DNA of 64,000 nucleotides from Halopelagius inordinatus. GTDB taxonomy: Archaea; Halobacteriota; Halobacteria; Halobacteriales; Haloferacaceae. The translations under genes and the position numbers were made by a program. The stretch lies in the NCBI RefSeq assembly GCF_900113245.1, contig NZ_FOOQ01000002.1, positions 496,001 through 560,000 of the forward strand, in the 5' to 3' direction. The notes below the pieces were generated by a model. That model did not search any database and was not told where the DNA came from. It saw only the letters and a program-made list of their open reading frames with translations. Of the stretch, positions 17,655 to 27,869 are shown piece after piece. Every line of letters begins with the position of its first letter. The stretch's first letter is position 1.

Positions 17655-18361
17655 CGCGACACCAGAAACGACTGTCGGCCCCGAACTCGTGGCCGATCGA
17701 GCGGAAAGAGAACACGTTCACGGTCAAAGCCGGTGCCGGACCGCACGGTGAGTCGGGGGTCCCCCTGCTCATTCTGCTGCGCGACGTGCTCGGCTACGTG
17801 GACTCGAAAAAGGAAGCGCGCTACGCGCTCAACGAGGGCAGCGTCCTCATCAACGGCGACACGGTCAGCGACGAACAACGTCCCGTCGGGATGTTCGACA
17901 TCGTCTCGTTCGCCCAGAGAGGAGAGCACTTCCGCGTCTTCCCCGAGCAGGGCGGACGCCTCGCGCTCACCCCCATCGACGCCGACTCGGCCGACAGCCG
18001 TCTCGGCAAGATCGTTCGCAAGCAGAACGTCTCGGGCGGCGCGACGCAGTTGACGCTCCACGACGGCGCGAACATCCGTCTCGAAGGCGACGACGAGGCA
18101 GCCGACTACCACACCGGCGACTCTCTCGTCGTCGACAACGAGACCAAAGAGATCGTCGCTCACTTCCCCTACGAGGAAGGCGCACTCGTGACGGCCGTCG
18201 ACGGCACCCACTCGGGGGAAGTCGGCACCGTCTCGGAGATCATCGTCACGCCCGGCAGCGGAGACAACGCCGTGGCCGTCGAGACCGAGGACGGAGCGTT
18301 CGAGACCGTCGAACAGTACGTCGTCGTCATCGACGAGAACTTCACGGGTGATGAGGAATGA
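17651..18361 (+). CDS. rps4e: Ribosomal protein eS4
   Basis: A 236-residue small-subunit protein found in archaea and eukaryotes only. Blocks seen are [20 protein letters not shown], an S4-type RNA-binding segment ([20 protein letters not shown]) and a C-terminal KOW-like region. Starts and stops both overlap neighbours by 4 nt. Confidence 0.96.
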   Translation: MTRHQKRLSAPNSWPIERKENTFTVKAGAGPHGESGVPLLILLRDVLGYVDSKKEARYALNEGSVLINGDTVSDEQRPVGMFDIVSFAQRGEHFRVFPEQGGRLALTPIDADSADSRLGKIVRKQNVSGGATQLTLHDGANIRLEGDDEAADYHTGDSLVVDNETKEIVAHFPYEEGALVTAVDGTHSGEVGTVSEIIVTPGSGDNAVAVETEDGAFETVEQYVVVIDENFTGDEE

Positions 18362-18879
18362 GCGAATCCGCAGAGTTCCACGAGATGCGCGAACCGCAGA
18401 TCGAGAAGGTCGTCGTCCACATGGGCGTCGGCGAAGGCGGTCGCGAACTCGCGAACGCGGAAGACATCCTCGAGGACATCACGGGCCAACAGTCCGTGCA
18501 GACGCTCGCATCGAGCGACGCGACGCCGTTCGGCGCTCGTCGGGGCGACCCCATCGGTACGAAGGTCACCCTCCGCGACGAGACGGCAGTCGAGTTCCTC
18601 GAGACCGCACTCCCTCTCGCGAACCTCCGACGGAGGATGTTCGACGAGACGGGGAACTTCAGCTTCGGTGTCGAAGAACACACCGAGTTCCCCTCCCAGG
18701 AGTACGACCCGCAGATCGGTATCTACGGGCTGGACGTGACGGTCAACCTCGTCCGCCCCGGATACCGAGTGAAGAAGCGTGACAAGGTCACGCGCTCGAT
18801 TCCGAACGCACACCGCATGACGGTCGACGACGCCGTCGCGTTCGTCGAATCCAACTTCGACGTGGAGGTCACAGAATGA
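18358..18879 (+). CDS. rpl5: Ribosomal protein uL5
   Basis: A 173-residue 5S rRNA-binding protein. The opening [19 protein letters not shown], the block [20 protein letters not shown] and the signature [20 protein letters not shown] are complete. Overlaps eS4 and uS14 by 4 nt each. Confidence 0.97.
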   Translation: MSESAEFHEMREPQIEKVVVHMGVGEGGRELANAEDILEDITGQQSVQTLASSDATPFGARRGDPIGTKVTLRDETAVEFLETALPLANLRRRMFDETGNFSFGVEEHTEFPSQEYDPQIGIYGLDVTVNLVRPGYRVKKRDKVTRSIPNAHRMTVDDAVAFVESNFDVEVTE

Positions 18880-19052
18880 GCGAAAGCGAAACAGAACAGA
18901 CGGGCGAGCACGCCGCGCGGCGTACTGGCCAAGAGAAGGAATGTCGCCGCTGCGGCCGCAAGCAGGGCCTCGTCGGCAAATACGACATCTTCCTCTGTCG
19001 CCAGTGCTTCCGCGAGGTCGCTCGCAGCATGGGATTCAAGAAGTACCGATAG
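18876..19052 (+). CDS. rps14: Ribosomal protein uS14 (zinc-binding, short)
   Basis: A 58-residue protein easily missed because of its size. The C+ type zinc site is two CxxC pairs, in [10 protein letters not shown] and [10 protein letters not shown], and the C-terminus SMGFKKYR is typical. The ATG at 18876 overlaps the uL5 stop (ATGA). Three nucleotides separate it from uS8. Confidence 0.96.
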   Translation: MSESETEQTGEHAARRTGQEKECRRCGRKQGLVGKYDIFLCRQCFREVARSMGFKKYR

Positions 19053-19055
19053 ACT

Positions 19056-19448
19056 ATGGCAGGAAACGACCCACTCGCTAACGCTCTCGCAGGCGTGAAC
19101 AACGCCGAGAGCGTCGGGCATCTGTCCCACACGGTACAGCCCGCCTCTAACGTAATCGGCTCCGTGCTCGAGGTCTTCTACGACCGCGGGTACGTCGACG
19201 GCTTCGAGTTCGTCGACGACGGCAAAGCCGGTACGTTCGAGGTCGAACTGAAAGGCGCAATCAACGAATGTGGCGCCGTCAAGCCCCGCTACTCCGCGGG
19301 CGCAGATGAGTTCGAGAAATGGGAGAAGCGATTCCTCCCCGCCCGAGACTACGGGACGCTCATCGTCACGACGAGTCACGGCGTCATGAGCCACTACGAT
19401 GCCCGCGAACAGGGCATCGGTGGTCAGGTAATCGCCTACGTCTACTGA
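19056..19448 (+). CDS. rps8: Ribosomal protein uS8
   Basis: A 130-residue 16S rRNA-binding protein. It shows the N-terminal block [17 protein letters not shown], the archaeal middle [20 protein letters not shown] and the C-terminal [20 protein letters not shown]. Confidence 0.97.
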   Translation: MAGNDPLANALAGVNNAESVGHLSHTVQPASNVIGSVLEVFYDRGYVDGFEFVDDGKAGTFEVELKGAINECGAVKPRYSAGADEFEKWEKRFLPARDYGTLIVTTSHGVMSHYDAREQGIGGQVIAYVY

Positions 19449-19452
19449 GCCA

Positions 19453-19989
19453 ATGAACCGAATCGAAATCGACATTCCGGACGACGTCTCGGCCGAGGTG
19501 AAGAACCTCGATCTTACCGTGGAGGGACCGAACGGCAGCGTCACCAAGACGCTTTGGTATCCCGACATCAGCGTCAGCGTCGATGGCGACTCCGTCGTCA
19601 TCGAATCCGACGAGTCGGACGCGAAGACGAACGCCACGGTTGGAACGTTCGAGAGCCACGTGACCAACATGCTTCACGGCGTCACCGAGGGGTGGGAGTA
19701 CAAGATGGAAGTCTTCTACGCCCACTTCCCGATGCAAGTGAACGTGAACGGAAGCGAGGTTGTCATCGAGAACTTCCTCGGCGAGAAAGCGCCGCGGCGC
19801 GCGAAGATCCGCGGTGCGACAGACGTACAGATAGACGGCGAAGACATCACGCTGTCCGGCCCCTCCAAGGAGGACGTCGGACAGACCGCCGCAGACATCG
19901 AACAGCTCACGCGCGTCAAGGACAAAGACCAGCGCGTGTTCCAAGACGGTGTCTACATCACAGAGAAGCCACAGTTGGGTGGTGCCTAA
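19453..19989 (+). CDS. rpl6: Ribosomal protein uL6
   Basis: A 178-residue protein with the two tandem beta-alpha domains of uL6. Markers are LTVEGPNGSVTKTLWYPDIS, HVTNMLHGVTEGWEYKMEVF and VVIENFLGEKAPRRAKI, ending in VFQDGVYITEKPQLGG. Directly abuts eL32. Confidence 0.97.
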   Translation: MNRIEIDIPDDVSAEVKNLDLTVEGPNGSVTKTLWYPDISVSVDGDSVVIESDESDAKTNATVGTFESHVTNMLHGVTEGWEYKMEVFYAHFPMQVNVNGSEVVIENFLGEKAPRRAKIRGATDVQIDGEDITLSGPSKEDVGQTAADIEQLTRVKDKDQRVFQDGVYITEKPQLGGA

Positions 19990-20697
19990 ATGTCCGACGA
20001 CGAAATCCAGGAACTCGAAGACATCAGCGGCGTCGGGCCCTCGAAAGCCGAGGCGCTCAACGAGGCTGGCTACGAGACGATAGAAGACGTGAAGGCGGCG
20101 AGCCAGTCGGAACTGGCCGACGTGGACGGCATCGGTAACGCCCTCGCGGCCCGCATCAAGGCCGACGTCGGCGGACTCGAAGTCCAAGAAGAGACCGAGG
20201 CCGAAGTCGAAGACGAAGGCGAAGAGGAAGCCGACGCCGAGGAGGACGTCGAGACGGAACTCCGTCCCCGCGGCCACGCCGACAAGACGCCCGAACTCGA
20301 CGACGAGAAGGCGGCCGCACTCGCACAGAAGCACCGCGAGGGCAAGCCCGCCTTCCGGCGACAGGACTACCACAAGAAAAAGCGCACGCCCGAATCGTGG
20401 CGGCGCCCGCGCGGCGGCCTCTCGAAGCAGCGCCGCGGCGTCAAAGGCAAGGGTCCGAAGGTCGAAGCGGGCTTCCGTTCGCCGAAGGCCGCTCGAAACC
20501 TGCACCCCTCCGGATTCGAGGAGGTCCGCGTGCACAACACGGACGACCTCGAAGGCGTCGACCCGGCCACCGAGGCCGTCCGCATCGCCTCCGCCGTCGG
20601 CGCTCGCAAGCGCGAGCGCATCGAGGAGGAGGCCGAGGACCGCGAGATTCGCGTCCTCAACCCCACCTACGTCGAAGTCGAGGTGAGTGAGGAATGA
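19990..20697 (+). CDS. rpl32e: Ribosomal protein eL32 with N-terminal HhH domain
   Basis: A 235-residue protein in three parts. Residues about 5-58 form a double helix-hairpin-helix domain ([20 protein letters not shown] and [19 protein letters not shown]). An acidic linker follows (about 60-90). The C-terminal eL32 core contains [20 protein letters not shown], then [20 protein letters not shown] and [19 protein letters not shown]. The extension resembles DNA/RNA-binding HhH domains and is known in haloarchaeal L32e. The stop overlaps eL19. Confidence 0.95.
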   Translation: MSDDEIQELEDISGVGPSKAEALNEAGYETIEDVKAASQSELADVDGIGNALAARIKADVGGLEVQEETEAEVEDEGEEEADAEEDVETELRPRGHADKTPELDDEKAAALAQKHREGKPAFRRQDYHKKKRTPESWRRPRGGLSKQRRGVKGKGPKVEAGFRSPKAARNLHPSGFEEVRVHNTDDLEGVDPATEAVRIASAVGARKRERIEEEAEDREIRVLNPTYVEVEVSEE

Positions 20698-21146
20698 CCG
20701 ATCTGAAGGCACAGCGCCGGATGGCTTCCGACGTCTTGGACGTCGGCAAGAGCCGCATCTGGTTCGACCCCGAGGAACAGGCAGAGATTGCAGAGGCCAT
20801 CACGCGCGAGGACATCCGCGAACTCGTCGATCAAGGCACGATTCGCGTCGAAGACGCGAAGAGCAACTCCAAGGGTCGTGCCCGCGAGCGCGCGGAAAAG
20901 CGCGCCTACGGCCACCGCAAAGGCCCCGGCTCCCGCAAAGGGAAGGCCGGCGGCCGGAAGAACAAGAAAGACGAGTGGGTCAGTCGAATCCGCGCCCAGC
21001 GCCGTCGCCTGAAGGAGCTTCGGGACGACGGACCGCTGACGCCGACGCAGTACCGCACGCTGTACAACAAGGCGTCCGGCGGCGAGTTCGACAGCGTCGA
21101 CCGACTCGAATCGTACATCAAGAACAACTACGACGTGGAGATCTAA
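20694..21146 (+). CDS. rpl19e: Ribosomal protein eL19
   Basis: A 150-residue archaeal/eukaryotic protein. Family signature: [20 protein letters not shown], then the basic helix [20 protein letters not shown] and [20 protein letters not shown]. Overlaps eL32 by 4 nt; 2 nt separate it from uL18. Confidence 0.97.
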   Translation: MTDLKAQRRMASDVLDVGKSRIWFDPEEQAEIAEAITREDIRELVDQGTIRVEDAKSNSKGRARERAEKRAYGHRKGPGSRKGKAGGRKNKKDEWVSRIRAQRRRLKELRDDGPLTPTQYRTLYNKASGGEFDSVDRLESYIKNNYDVEI

Positions 21147-21148
21147 CA

Positions 21149-21703
21149 ATGGCGACAGGACCACGCTACAAGGTGCCTATGCGTCGCCGCCGCGAAGTTC
21201 GGACGGACTACCACCAAAGGTTGCGCCTGCTGAAATCGGGCAAGCCCCGCCTCGTTGCTCGCGTGAGCAACAAGCACATCAGGGCGCAGCTGGTCTCGCC
21301 CAGTCCGGACGGCGACACGACGCACGCTGCCGCAAGTTCCGAGGACCTCGAAGAGTACGGCTGGGAAGCCCCCACGGGCAACATCCCCAGCGCGTACCTC
21401 ACGGGGTATCTCGCGGGCCTGCGCGCACGCGAAGCCGGTCTCGAGGAGGCGGTCCTCGACATCGGCCTCAACACGGCTACCCCCGGCAACAAGGTATTCG
21501 CAGTACAGGAAGGTGCAATCGACGCAGGGCTCGAAATCCCCCACAACGAAGCGGTACACGCCGAGTGGCCGCGTAACCGCGGCGAGCACATCGCCGACTA
21601 CGCGGAACAGCTCGACGAGCCGCTCTACAGCGGGGAGTTCGACGCCACCACACTGCCCGAGCACTTCGACGACGTGCTCGCGCGACTTCAGGAGGACGAA
21701 TGA
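21149..21703 (+). CDS. rpl18: Ribosomal protein uL18
   Basis: A 184-residue 5S rRNA-binding protein of archaeal length. The N-terminus [20 protein letters not shown] and the core [19 protein letters not shown] are clear. ATG 21149 lies 2 nt after the eL19 stop; the upstream in-frame sequence is the shadow of eL19. The stop overlaps uS5 by 4 nt. Confidence 0.97.
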   Translation: MATGPRYKVPMRRRREVRTDYHQRLRLLKSGKPRLVARVSNKHIRAQLVSPSPDGDTTHAAASSEDLEEYGWEAPTGNIPSAYLTGYLAGLRAREAGLEEAVLDIGLNTATPGNKVFAVQEGAIDAGLEIPHNEAVHAEWPRNRGEHIADYAEQLDEPLYSGEFDATTLPEHFDDVLARLQEDE

Positions 21704-22347
21704 GCCAACGTAACGACAACGGCTGGGAGCCGCGCACGCGGCTCGGCCGCATGGTACAGAACGGAGACGTCACGTCCATGGACCAAGCGCTCGAGACCGG
21801 ACTTCCGCTCAAGGAGTCCGAAATCGTCGACCAGCTCCTCCCCGGACTGGACGACGAGGTTCTCGACATCAACATGGTCCAGCGCATGACCGACTCGGGT
21901 CGGCGCGTGAAGTTCCGCTGCGTCGTCGCAGTGGGTAACCGCGACGGCTATCTCGGCTACGCCGAGGCGCGAGACGACCAGGTCGGATCGGCCATCCAGA
22001 AGGCCATCGGCGTGGCGAAGCTCAACATGATCAAAGTCGACCGCGGGTCGGGTTCGTGGGAGGACTCCGCGGGCGGCGTGAACTCGCTGACTCGGAAGGC
22101 CACCGGTAAGGCCGGCTCCGTGACGGTCGAGATCATGCCCGCCCCGCAGGGTCTCGGTCTCGCGGCCGCGGAGACGGTCCGCAACATCCTCGAACTGGCC
22201 GGCGTGCAGGACGCTTGGACCCGTTCGAACGGCAACACCCGTACGACGGTCAACCTCGCGAAGGCGACGTACAACGCGCTGCAGAACGCGTCGCAGTCCC
22301 GGGTTCCCCGCCGTGCGCGGAGAGTTCAGCAGGAGGCGGACGAATAA
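21700..22347 (+). CDS. rps5: Ribosomal protein uS5
   Basis: A 215-residue protein of the small-subunit decoding region. The dsRBD-like half shows [20 protein letters not shown]; the C-terminal half shows [20 protein letters not shown] and [20 protein letters not shown]. Overlaps uL18 by 4 nt and uL30 by 1 nt. Confidence 0.97.
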   Translation: MSQRNDNGWEPRTRLGRMVQNGDVTSMDQALETGLPLKESEIVDQLLPGLDDEVLDINMVQRMTDSGRRVKFRCVVAVGNRDGYLGYAEARDDQVGSAIQKAIGVAKLNMIKVDRGSGSWEDSAGGVNSLTRKATGKAGSVTVEIMPAPQGLGLAAAETVRNILELAGVQDAWTRSNGNTRTTVNLAKATYNALQNASQSRVPRRARRVQQEADE

Positions 22348-22811
22348 TGCAGGCTATCGTCCAACTCCGCGGCGACGTCAACATGAGCGACGCCGTCCGC
22401 GACACGCTGAAGATGCTGAACGTCCACAGCGTCAACCACTGTACGTTCGTCCCGGAGACGGAGACGTACCGCGGCATGATCACGAAGGTCAACGACTACG
22501 TCGCACACGGTGAGCCCACCGTCGACGCCGTCGAGACCGTGCTGCGAAAGCGCGCAGAGCCCGAAGAGGGCGCGGCCGACGTGGACGACGAGTGGGTCTC
22601 GGAGAACACCGACTACGACGACCTGTCTGCGCTCGCGCAGGCCATCGTCGACGAGGAGACGACGCTCCGCGAACAGGGCGTCTCGCCCGTGCTCCGACTG
22701 CACCCGCCGCGCGGCGGCCACCGCGGCCAAAAGCACGTCACGAAAGAGGGCGGTCAACTCGGAAAGCATACCACAGAGCAGATAGACGAACTGCTGGAGG
22801 ATATGCGATGA
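22347..22811 (+). CDS. rpl30: Ribosomal protein uL30
   Basis: A 154-residue long-form archaeal uL30. Blocks are QAIVQLRGDVNMSDAVRDTL, LNVHSVNHCTFVPETETYRG and the C-terminal LRLHPPRGGHRGQKHVTKEG. ATG 22347 overlaps the uS5 stop. The stop overlaps uL15. Confidence 0.97.
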   Translation: MQAIVQLRGDVNMSDAVRDTLKMLNVHSVNHCTFVPETETYRGMITKVNDYVAHGEPTVDAVETVLRKRAEPEEGAADVDDEWVSENTDYDDLSALAQAIVDEETTLREQGVSPVLRLHPPRGGHRGQKHVTKEGGQLGKHTTEQIDELLEDMR

Positions 22812-23314
22812 CGTCCAAGAAACGACGCCAGCGCGGGTCTCGCACCCACAGCGGCGGCAGTCACAAGAACCGGCGCGGAGCCGGTCACCGTGGCGGCCGC
22901 GGCCGTGCGGGACGCGACAAACACGAGTTCCACAACTACGAACCGCTCGGCAAACACGGCTTCACGCGCCCGGAAGACGCCCAAGACACCGTCGTCGAGG
23001 TCAAAGTCCAAAAGCTGGACGAAGACGCCGCGCTGCTCGCGGCCGACGGCCTCGCGGAGAAAGACGGCGACGCCTACGAAATCGACGCTCGCGACGTGGC
23101 CGAGGACGGCCACGACGTCGACGTCGTGAAAGTGCTCGGCGGCGGGCAGGTCCGACAGGAACTGCACGTCGTCGCCGACGCGTTCACCTCGGGTGCGGTC
23201 GAGCTCATCGAATCGGCAGACGGTAGCGCCGAACTCTCGGAACGAGCCGAGAGAAAGGCAGAAGACGAAGCCGAAGAAGATAACACAGACGACGAGGAAG
23301 GCTCCGACGAGTAA
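22808..23314 (+). CDS. rpl15: Ribosomal protein uL15
   Basis: A 168-residue protein. The glycine- and arginine-rich N-terminus SKKRRQRGSRTHSGGSHKN and RRGAGHRGGRGRAGRDKHEF is typical. A core with YEPLGKHGFTRP follows. The last 25 residues form an acidic tail (EDEAEEDNTDDEEGSDE). Three nucleotides separate it from secY. Confidence 0.97.
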   Translation: MTSKKRRQRGSRTHSGGSHKNRRGAGHRGGRGRAGRDKHEFHNYEPLGKHGFTRPEDAQDTVVEVKVQKLDEDAALLAADGLAEKDGDAYEIDARDVAEDGHDVDVVKVLGGGQVRQELHVVADAFTSGAVELIESADGSAELSERAERKAEDEAEEDNTDDEEGSDE

Positions 23315-23317
23315 ATC

Positions 23318-24784
23318 ATGGGATGGAAGGAGGCCGCCGAACCGGTGCTGACGCGGATGCCCGCAGTCCAGCGTCCGGAGGGACACGTTCCGTTCCGCCG
23401 GAAGCTCGTCTGGACAGCCGGCATCCTCGTGATGTACTTTTTCCTCACGAACGTCACGCTATTCGGACTGGACACGACGTCTTCGACTGACTTGTTCGGA
23501 CAGTTCCGAAGTATTCTCGCTGGACAGCAGGGGTCGATACTGCAGTTGGGTATCGGTCCCATCGTCACGGCGAGCATTGTCCTGCAGCTTTTGGGCGGCG
23601 CCGACCTGCTCGGGTTAGACACGGACGACCCGCGCGACCAGGTGCTGTACCAGGGCCTGCAGAAGCTTCTGGTCGTCGTGATGATCTGTCTGACCGGGCT
23701 GCCGATGGTCTTTGCGGGCGGGTTCCTGCCCGCGGATCAGGCCGTCGCGCAGTCGTTCGGCATCGGCGTCGGTGGCGTGAAGACGCTCATCTTCGCGCAG
23801 ATGTTCGTCGGCGGCGTCCTCATCCTGTTCATGGACGAAATCGTGAGCAAGTGGGGGGTCGGCTCCGGTGTCGGCCTGTTCATCATCGCAGGCGTCAGCC
23901 AGCAGCTCGTCGCCGGACTGTTCAGTTGGCAGGCGCTCGGGGGTAACTCCGGGTTCTTCCCGACGTGGTTCGGCATCCTCACCGGTGCCGCAGACATCGG
24001 GTCGCCGCTCTCGCCGGGCGGACTGTCCGACATCTTCCTCGGACAGGGGCAACTGCTCGCGCTCGTCACGACGGTGCTCATCTTCGCAATCGTCGTGTAC
24101 GCAGAGAGCGTCCGCGTGGAGATACCCCTCTCGCACGCCCGCGTGAAGGGTGCCCGCGGTCGCTTCCCGGTGAAGCTCATCTACGCGAGCGTCCTGCCGA
24201 TGATCCTCGTCCGCGCGCTTCAGGCCAACATCCAGTTCCTGGGTCAGATCCTGAACAACTCGTGGAGCGCGATGCCCGCGTGGCTCGGCGCGTACAACGG
24301 CGGACAGGTCACGGGCGGCCTGTTCTACTACCTCGCGCCGATTCAATCGCGGGCAGACTGGATGTGGTTCCTCGGGTTCACCTCCGCGGACCCCGCCCAG
24401 ATAATCGTCCGCGTGCTCATCGACCTGACGTTCATGATCGTCGGTGGCGCTATCTTCGCCATCTTCTGGGTCGAGACGACGGGGATGGGCCCCGAGTCGA
24501 CCGCACAGCAGATTCAAAACTCCGGGATGCAGATTCCCGGCTTCCGACGGAACCCGCAGGTCATAGAGAAGGTGATGGAGCGGTACATCCCGCAAGTGAC
24601 CGTCATCGGCGGCGCACTCGTCGGTCTGCTCGCGGTCATGGCGAACATGCTCGGCACCATCGGTCAGGTCTCCGGGACGGGACTGCTGCTTACGGTCTCT
24701 ATCACGTACAAACTGTACGAGGAGATTGCAGAGGAGCAACTCATGGAGATGCACCCGATGATGCGCCAGATGTTCGGCGATTAA
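23318..24784 (+). CDS. secY: Protein translocase subunit SecY
   Basis: A 488-residue channel subunit of the Sec61/SecY translocon, with about ten membrane helices. The plug and pore region shows GQQGSILQLGIGPIVTASIV. The cytosolic loop carries YAESVRVEIPLSHARVKGAR, and the C-terminal EEIAEEQLMEMHPMMRQMFG is archaeal. It is the last gene of the operon. In many archaea adk follows; here a hairpin terminator and IS debris follow instead. Confidence 0.97.
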   Translation: MGWKEAAEPVLTRMPAVQRPEGHVPFRRKLVWTAGILVMYFFLTNVTLFGLDTTSSTDLFGQFRSILAGQQGSILQLGIGPIVTASIVLQLLGGADLLGLDTDDPRDQVLYQGLQKLLVVVMICLTGLPMVFAGGFLPADQAVAQSFGIGVGGVKTLIFAQMFVGGVLILFMDEIVSKWGVGSGVGLFIIAGVSQQLVAGLFSWQALGGNSGFFPTWFGILTGAADIGSPLSPGGLSDIFLGQGQLLALVTTVLIFAIVVYAESVRVEIPLSHARVKGARGRFPVKLIYASVLPMILVRALQANIQFLGQILNNSWSAMPAWLGAYNGGQVTGGLFYYLAPIQSRADWMWFLGFTSADPAQIIVRVLIDLTFMIVGGAIFAIFWVETTGMGPESTAQQIQNSGMQIPGFRRNPQVIEKVMERYIPQVTVIGGALVGLLAVMANMLGTIGQVSGTGLLLTVSITYKLYEEIAEEQLMEMHPMMRQMFGD

Positions 24785-24825
24785 CGTTACATCGTAACGA
24801 AACCGGGATTCGGTCCCGGATTCTT
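24785..24825 (+). terminator. Terminator after the ribosomal operon
   Basis: Two inverted repeats lie directly behind the secY stop: CGTTAC-ATC-GTAACG (24785-24799), then CCGGGA-TTCGG-TCCCGG (24803-24819), followed by pyrimidine-rich ATTCTTC. The second is a strong hairpin. Archaeal termination depends mainly on the U tract, which is short here, so efficiency is uncertain. Confidence 0.5.
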
Positions 24826-24844
24826 CATTACGCTTTCATCATCG

Positions 24845-25190
24845 CCGGTCGCCGTCACAGAAACACCGTAGAGCCATCAGTGTACCTCGCACCACGCGTC
24901 TCACGCCCCCAAGACGCGCTCGCCGGGGATTTCGCGGAGTGGCTGCACGGTCTCGGTGTCGGAACGGTGATCGTCGGCGACCGTTCGGATGTCCTGCAGA
25001 AGCACTCGTGCAGAGTGAACGAGGGGACCCACCAGTTCTGGAGCCACGGTCGCTTCCGTCGGCGACTTTGTGAAGTAGTGGAGAAAGAGGACGGCATCAG
25101 GGCCCGAGATGTCTCCGAACCCGACTCCTCCTCGGTGGACCCGGACGGATCACCCACGCGGAGGACGTCCGACCCAACAGGGGTGAGAGA
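24845..25190 (+). pseudogene. tnpB: Second tnpB remnant (IS1341-like)
   Basis: One open frame without a start encodes a piece of a TnpB protein of a different subgroup from the first remnant. FAEWLHGLGVGTVIVGDRSD, then VNEGTHQFWSHGRFRRRLCE and DGIRARDVSEPDSSS match the RuvC-II to zinc-finger region of haloarchaeal TnpBs, where the normal text continues TSQTCPECG. The cysteines are lost here (VDPDG), and both ends are missing. It lies between the secY terminator and the histidine kinase stop codon. Confidence 0.7.
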
Positions 25191-25193
25191 AAT

Positions 25194-27869
25194 TCAAGCT
25201 CGAAAGGTCGAAACGCCGGTGATCTCGAAACGCGCTCCGCTGGCTTCGCCGTCGGCGTCGGTAATCTCGATTTCCCAACCGTGGGCGTTGACGATCTCCT
25301 TCACGATGCTGAGACCGAATCCCGTTCCTCTCCGCGTAGTCGAGTATCCGGGGTCGAAGACAGTCTCCAGATCCTCCGAGGGAATTCCGGGGCCGTCGTC
25401 CTCGAAGTAGAATCCACCGGCGAGTTCACCGATCGTCACCGTTACGTCGGAACCACCATGTTCGATCGCGTTTCGGAAGAGGTTCTCGAACATCTGCATC
25501 AGGCGGCTCCGGTCGGCTCGGGTCTTCGTTTCGGCGGTCACGTCGAGCGTCGCGTCCTCCGTCTCGACGTTGGCCCAGCATCGCCGCGCGAGGTCGCCGA
25601 TATCGACCGGCTCGAGTTCCTGCACGCGGTCTCCCTCGCGGGCCAGTGTCAGGAGATCGTCGATGAGCGCGTCCATCCGTCCGAGCGCGCGATCGACTGC
25701 GTCCAGATCCTCGTTGTCACACGTCTCGCGGGCCAGTTCCAGTCGCCCTTCGGCCACCTGGAGCGGATTCCGGAGGTCGTGACTGACGAGGCTGGCGAAC
25801 GCCTCCAAGCGGTCATTCTGACGCATCAGTTCCCCTTCGCGGGCGCGTAACTGTTCTGTCTGTTCGACCTGTTCGAGTGCCGATTCGACGTTTCCAGCGA
25901 GCAGTTCGCCGAACACGAGGTCTTGCTGATCGAAAGCCGCTGGCGTTTCCGAGCCGGCAATCAAGGTTCCGTAGTCGCCGATCGGGAGGTGGAGTTCGCT
26001 TCGGATAGACGATTCTGGGTTGTAGATATCCGGATCGTCGTGGATGTCGTCGACGGCCAGCGGTTCGCCGGCTTCGAAGACTCGCCACGCGATGCTATCG
26101 CTCTCCGTGAACGCCGGTGGATCGCCGATGAGGTCGTACACGGTGTCCGTAACGGCTCGCGGCACGAGCGCCGATCTCGCGTCGTCGTATAGGTGGATGG
26201 CGCTTGCTTCCATCCCCAGAACCTCGGCTGCCGCGTTCACACCGATCTCGACGACCTCGTCGCGGGTTTCCGCAGCCATCAGATCTTGAGTCGTCGTGTT
26301 GAGGGATTCGAGCCGGGTTTCGCGTCGCTTGCCGTCGGTGACGTCGCGGTACACCCAGAGATGACCCTCGCCCTCGGGGAGTTCGATCGGCTGATAGCTT
26401 CGCGTGAACGTCCGGCCGTCGCGAAGGCGGATTTCGTCGTTCTGCACCGGGTCGCCGTCGGTCACGAGTCCCTCGGTTCGCTCGACGAACGCCTCCGGTT
26501 CAGTGAGCATCTCGCCGGCATCCACAGCGAGCGCAGAGCAGTCGGAACCGACGATCTCGTGGGGTATCCCCGGTAAGTCGAAGAGGTCGAAGAAACGGTC
26601 GTTGACGGTGACGACATCCCGCGAGGCGTCCTCGACGAGGACGCCCACCGGGAGCGTGTCCAGTAGCGTCGACTGGACGGCGTTGGCCTCCTCTAATTCC
26701 CGTTGGTACTTCCGCTGGTCGGTGACTTCGCGATCGGAGATGATCAGCGAGACGACCTCGCCGTCGTCGTCCGTGACCGGTCTGATCACGCCCTCGATGA
26801 CGTATGGATCACCACTGGGGTCGACGAGGTCGAGGTCGAACTCGACGTACTCGCCGCCCGCCGCGCGATCGATCCAGTCTCTGATCTGTTGTCGAACGCT
26901 CTCGGAGTGCCCGAACCACGGGGCGTCCCAGAACGGTTCGTCCGTGATCTCGCCGAGAGTGACATCGACGTAGTCCATCGCCGTCTGGTTGATGTCGAGG
27001 ACTGTGCCGTCGGTGTCGAGCAGTCCGACGAGGATGTTCGGGTCGTTGAAGATAGCCTGGTAGCGACGCTCTTTCTGCTCGAGTTCACGTTCGTGTTCTC
27101 GCTGGTCAGTAACGTCGGTGGCGATTCCGAGCACCGCCCGTCCGCCGGTCTCACCGAAGTCGTAGGGGAGCATCCGCGGTTCGAAGATGTGGACGTCGCC
27201 GTCCGAGTCGGGTATCTCGATGCCCGGAAAACTCTTCATCCGCCCTTCGTCGAGCACAGCAGCGACGTTCTCGTTGAACTCCTCGGCCGTCGCATCGGGA
27301 AGCACGTCGGCGACGTTACTGCCCTCGATGTCTGCGGCGGTCGTATCGTGGAAATCCGCGAGTACCTGATTTGCGAGCAGGTACGTCCCGTCGGAATCGA
27401 CGACGTGGAGAAGCAGTGGAAGCGAGTCGATCAACTCCCGAAGGCGCCGTTCGTTGCGCTCGACCAGCCGGCGCGACCGCTCTCGCTCGACGGCGTTGGC
27501 GATCCGATTTGCCAGTACCGCGTACTGATCGGTGCCGGACTCCTTCTGGAGGTAGTCGGTGACGCCGGCCGAGATGGCGTCGCTGGCGACTTCCTCGGAA
27601 CCCTTGCCCGTGAACAGGATAAAGGGCAGGTCCGGCCGATCATCGCGAACCGCCTCGAGGAACTCGAGACCGGACTGCCCCGGCATATCGAAGTCCGAGA
27701 CGACACAGTCGTACTCGTCGTCGGACAGGAGCGACAGTCCCTCGCTCGCGCTGGCGGCAGTTTCGACGACGAACCGGTCGTCTTCGCGCCGCAGAAACTC
27801 TGCGGCCATTTCAACAAAATCCGACTCGTCGTCGACGTGGAGAACGCGGATTTCTGAATCAGGAAACAT
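25194..27869 (-). CDS. REC-PAS-PAS-PAS-GAF histidine kinase
   Basis: An 891-residue soluble hybrid sensor. The N-terminal receiver domain has VDDESD, phospho-acceptor D59 in VVSDFDMPG and K89 in FTGKG. Three PAS regions follow (about 140-255, 260-385, 390-515; for example DSLPLLLHVVDSDGTYLLAN). A GAF region lies at about 520-670. The kinase core has H697 in FASLVSHDLRNPLQ, N-box FENLFRNAIEHGG, DDGPGIP and GTGFGLSIVKEI. This resembles haloarchaeal Bat/HTR-like sensors without an HTH. Codons look richer in GAT and ATC than the neighbours, and tnpB debris abuts its 3' end, so acquisition by transfer is plausible. Confidence 0.9.
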   Translation of the reverse strand: MFPDSEIRVLHVDDESDFVEMAAEFLRREDDRFVVETAASASEGLSLLSDDEYDCVVSDFDMPGQSGLEFLEAVRDDRPDLPFILFTGKGSEEVASDAISAGVTDYLQKESGTDQYAVLANRIANAVERERSRRLVERNERRLRELIDSLPLLLHVVDSDGTYLLANQVLADFHDTTAADIEGSNVADVLPDATAEEFNENVAAVLDEGRMKSFPGIEIPDSDGDVHIFEPRMLPYDFGETGGRAVLGIATDVTDQREHERELEQKERRYQAIFNDPNILVGLLDTDGTVLDINQTAMDYVDVTLGEITDEPFWDAPWFGHSESVRQQIRDWIDRAAGGEYVEFDLDLVDPSGDPYVIEGVIRPVTDDDGEVVSLIISDREVTDQRKYQRELEEANAVQSTLLDTLPVGVLVEDASRDVVTVNDRFFDLFDLPGIPHEIVGSDCSALAVDAGEMLTEPEAFVERTEGLVTDGDPVQNDEIRLRDGRTFTRSYQPIELPEGEGHLWVYRDVTDGKRRETRLESLNTTTQDLMAAETRDEVVEIGVNAAAEVLGMEASAIHLYDDARSALVPRAVTDTVYDLIGDPPAFTESDSIAWRVFEAGEPLAVDDIHDDPDIYNPESSIRSELHLPIGDYGTLIAGSETPAAFDQQDLVFGELLAGNVESALEQVEQTEQLRAREGELMRQNDRLEAFASLVSHDLRNPLQVAEGRLELARETCDNEDLDAVDRALGRMDALIDDLLTLAREGDRVQELEPVDIGDLARRCWANVETEDATLDVTAETKTRADRSRLMQMFENLFRNAIEHGGSDVTVTIGELAGGFYFEDDGPGIPSEDLETVFDPGYSTTRRGTGFGLSIVKEIVNAHGWEIEITDADGEASGARFEITGVSTFRA

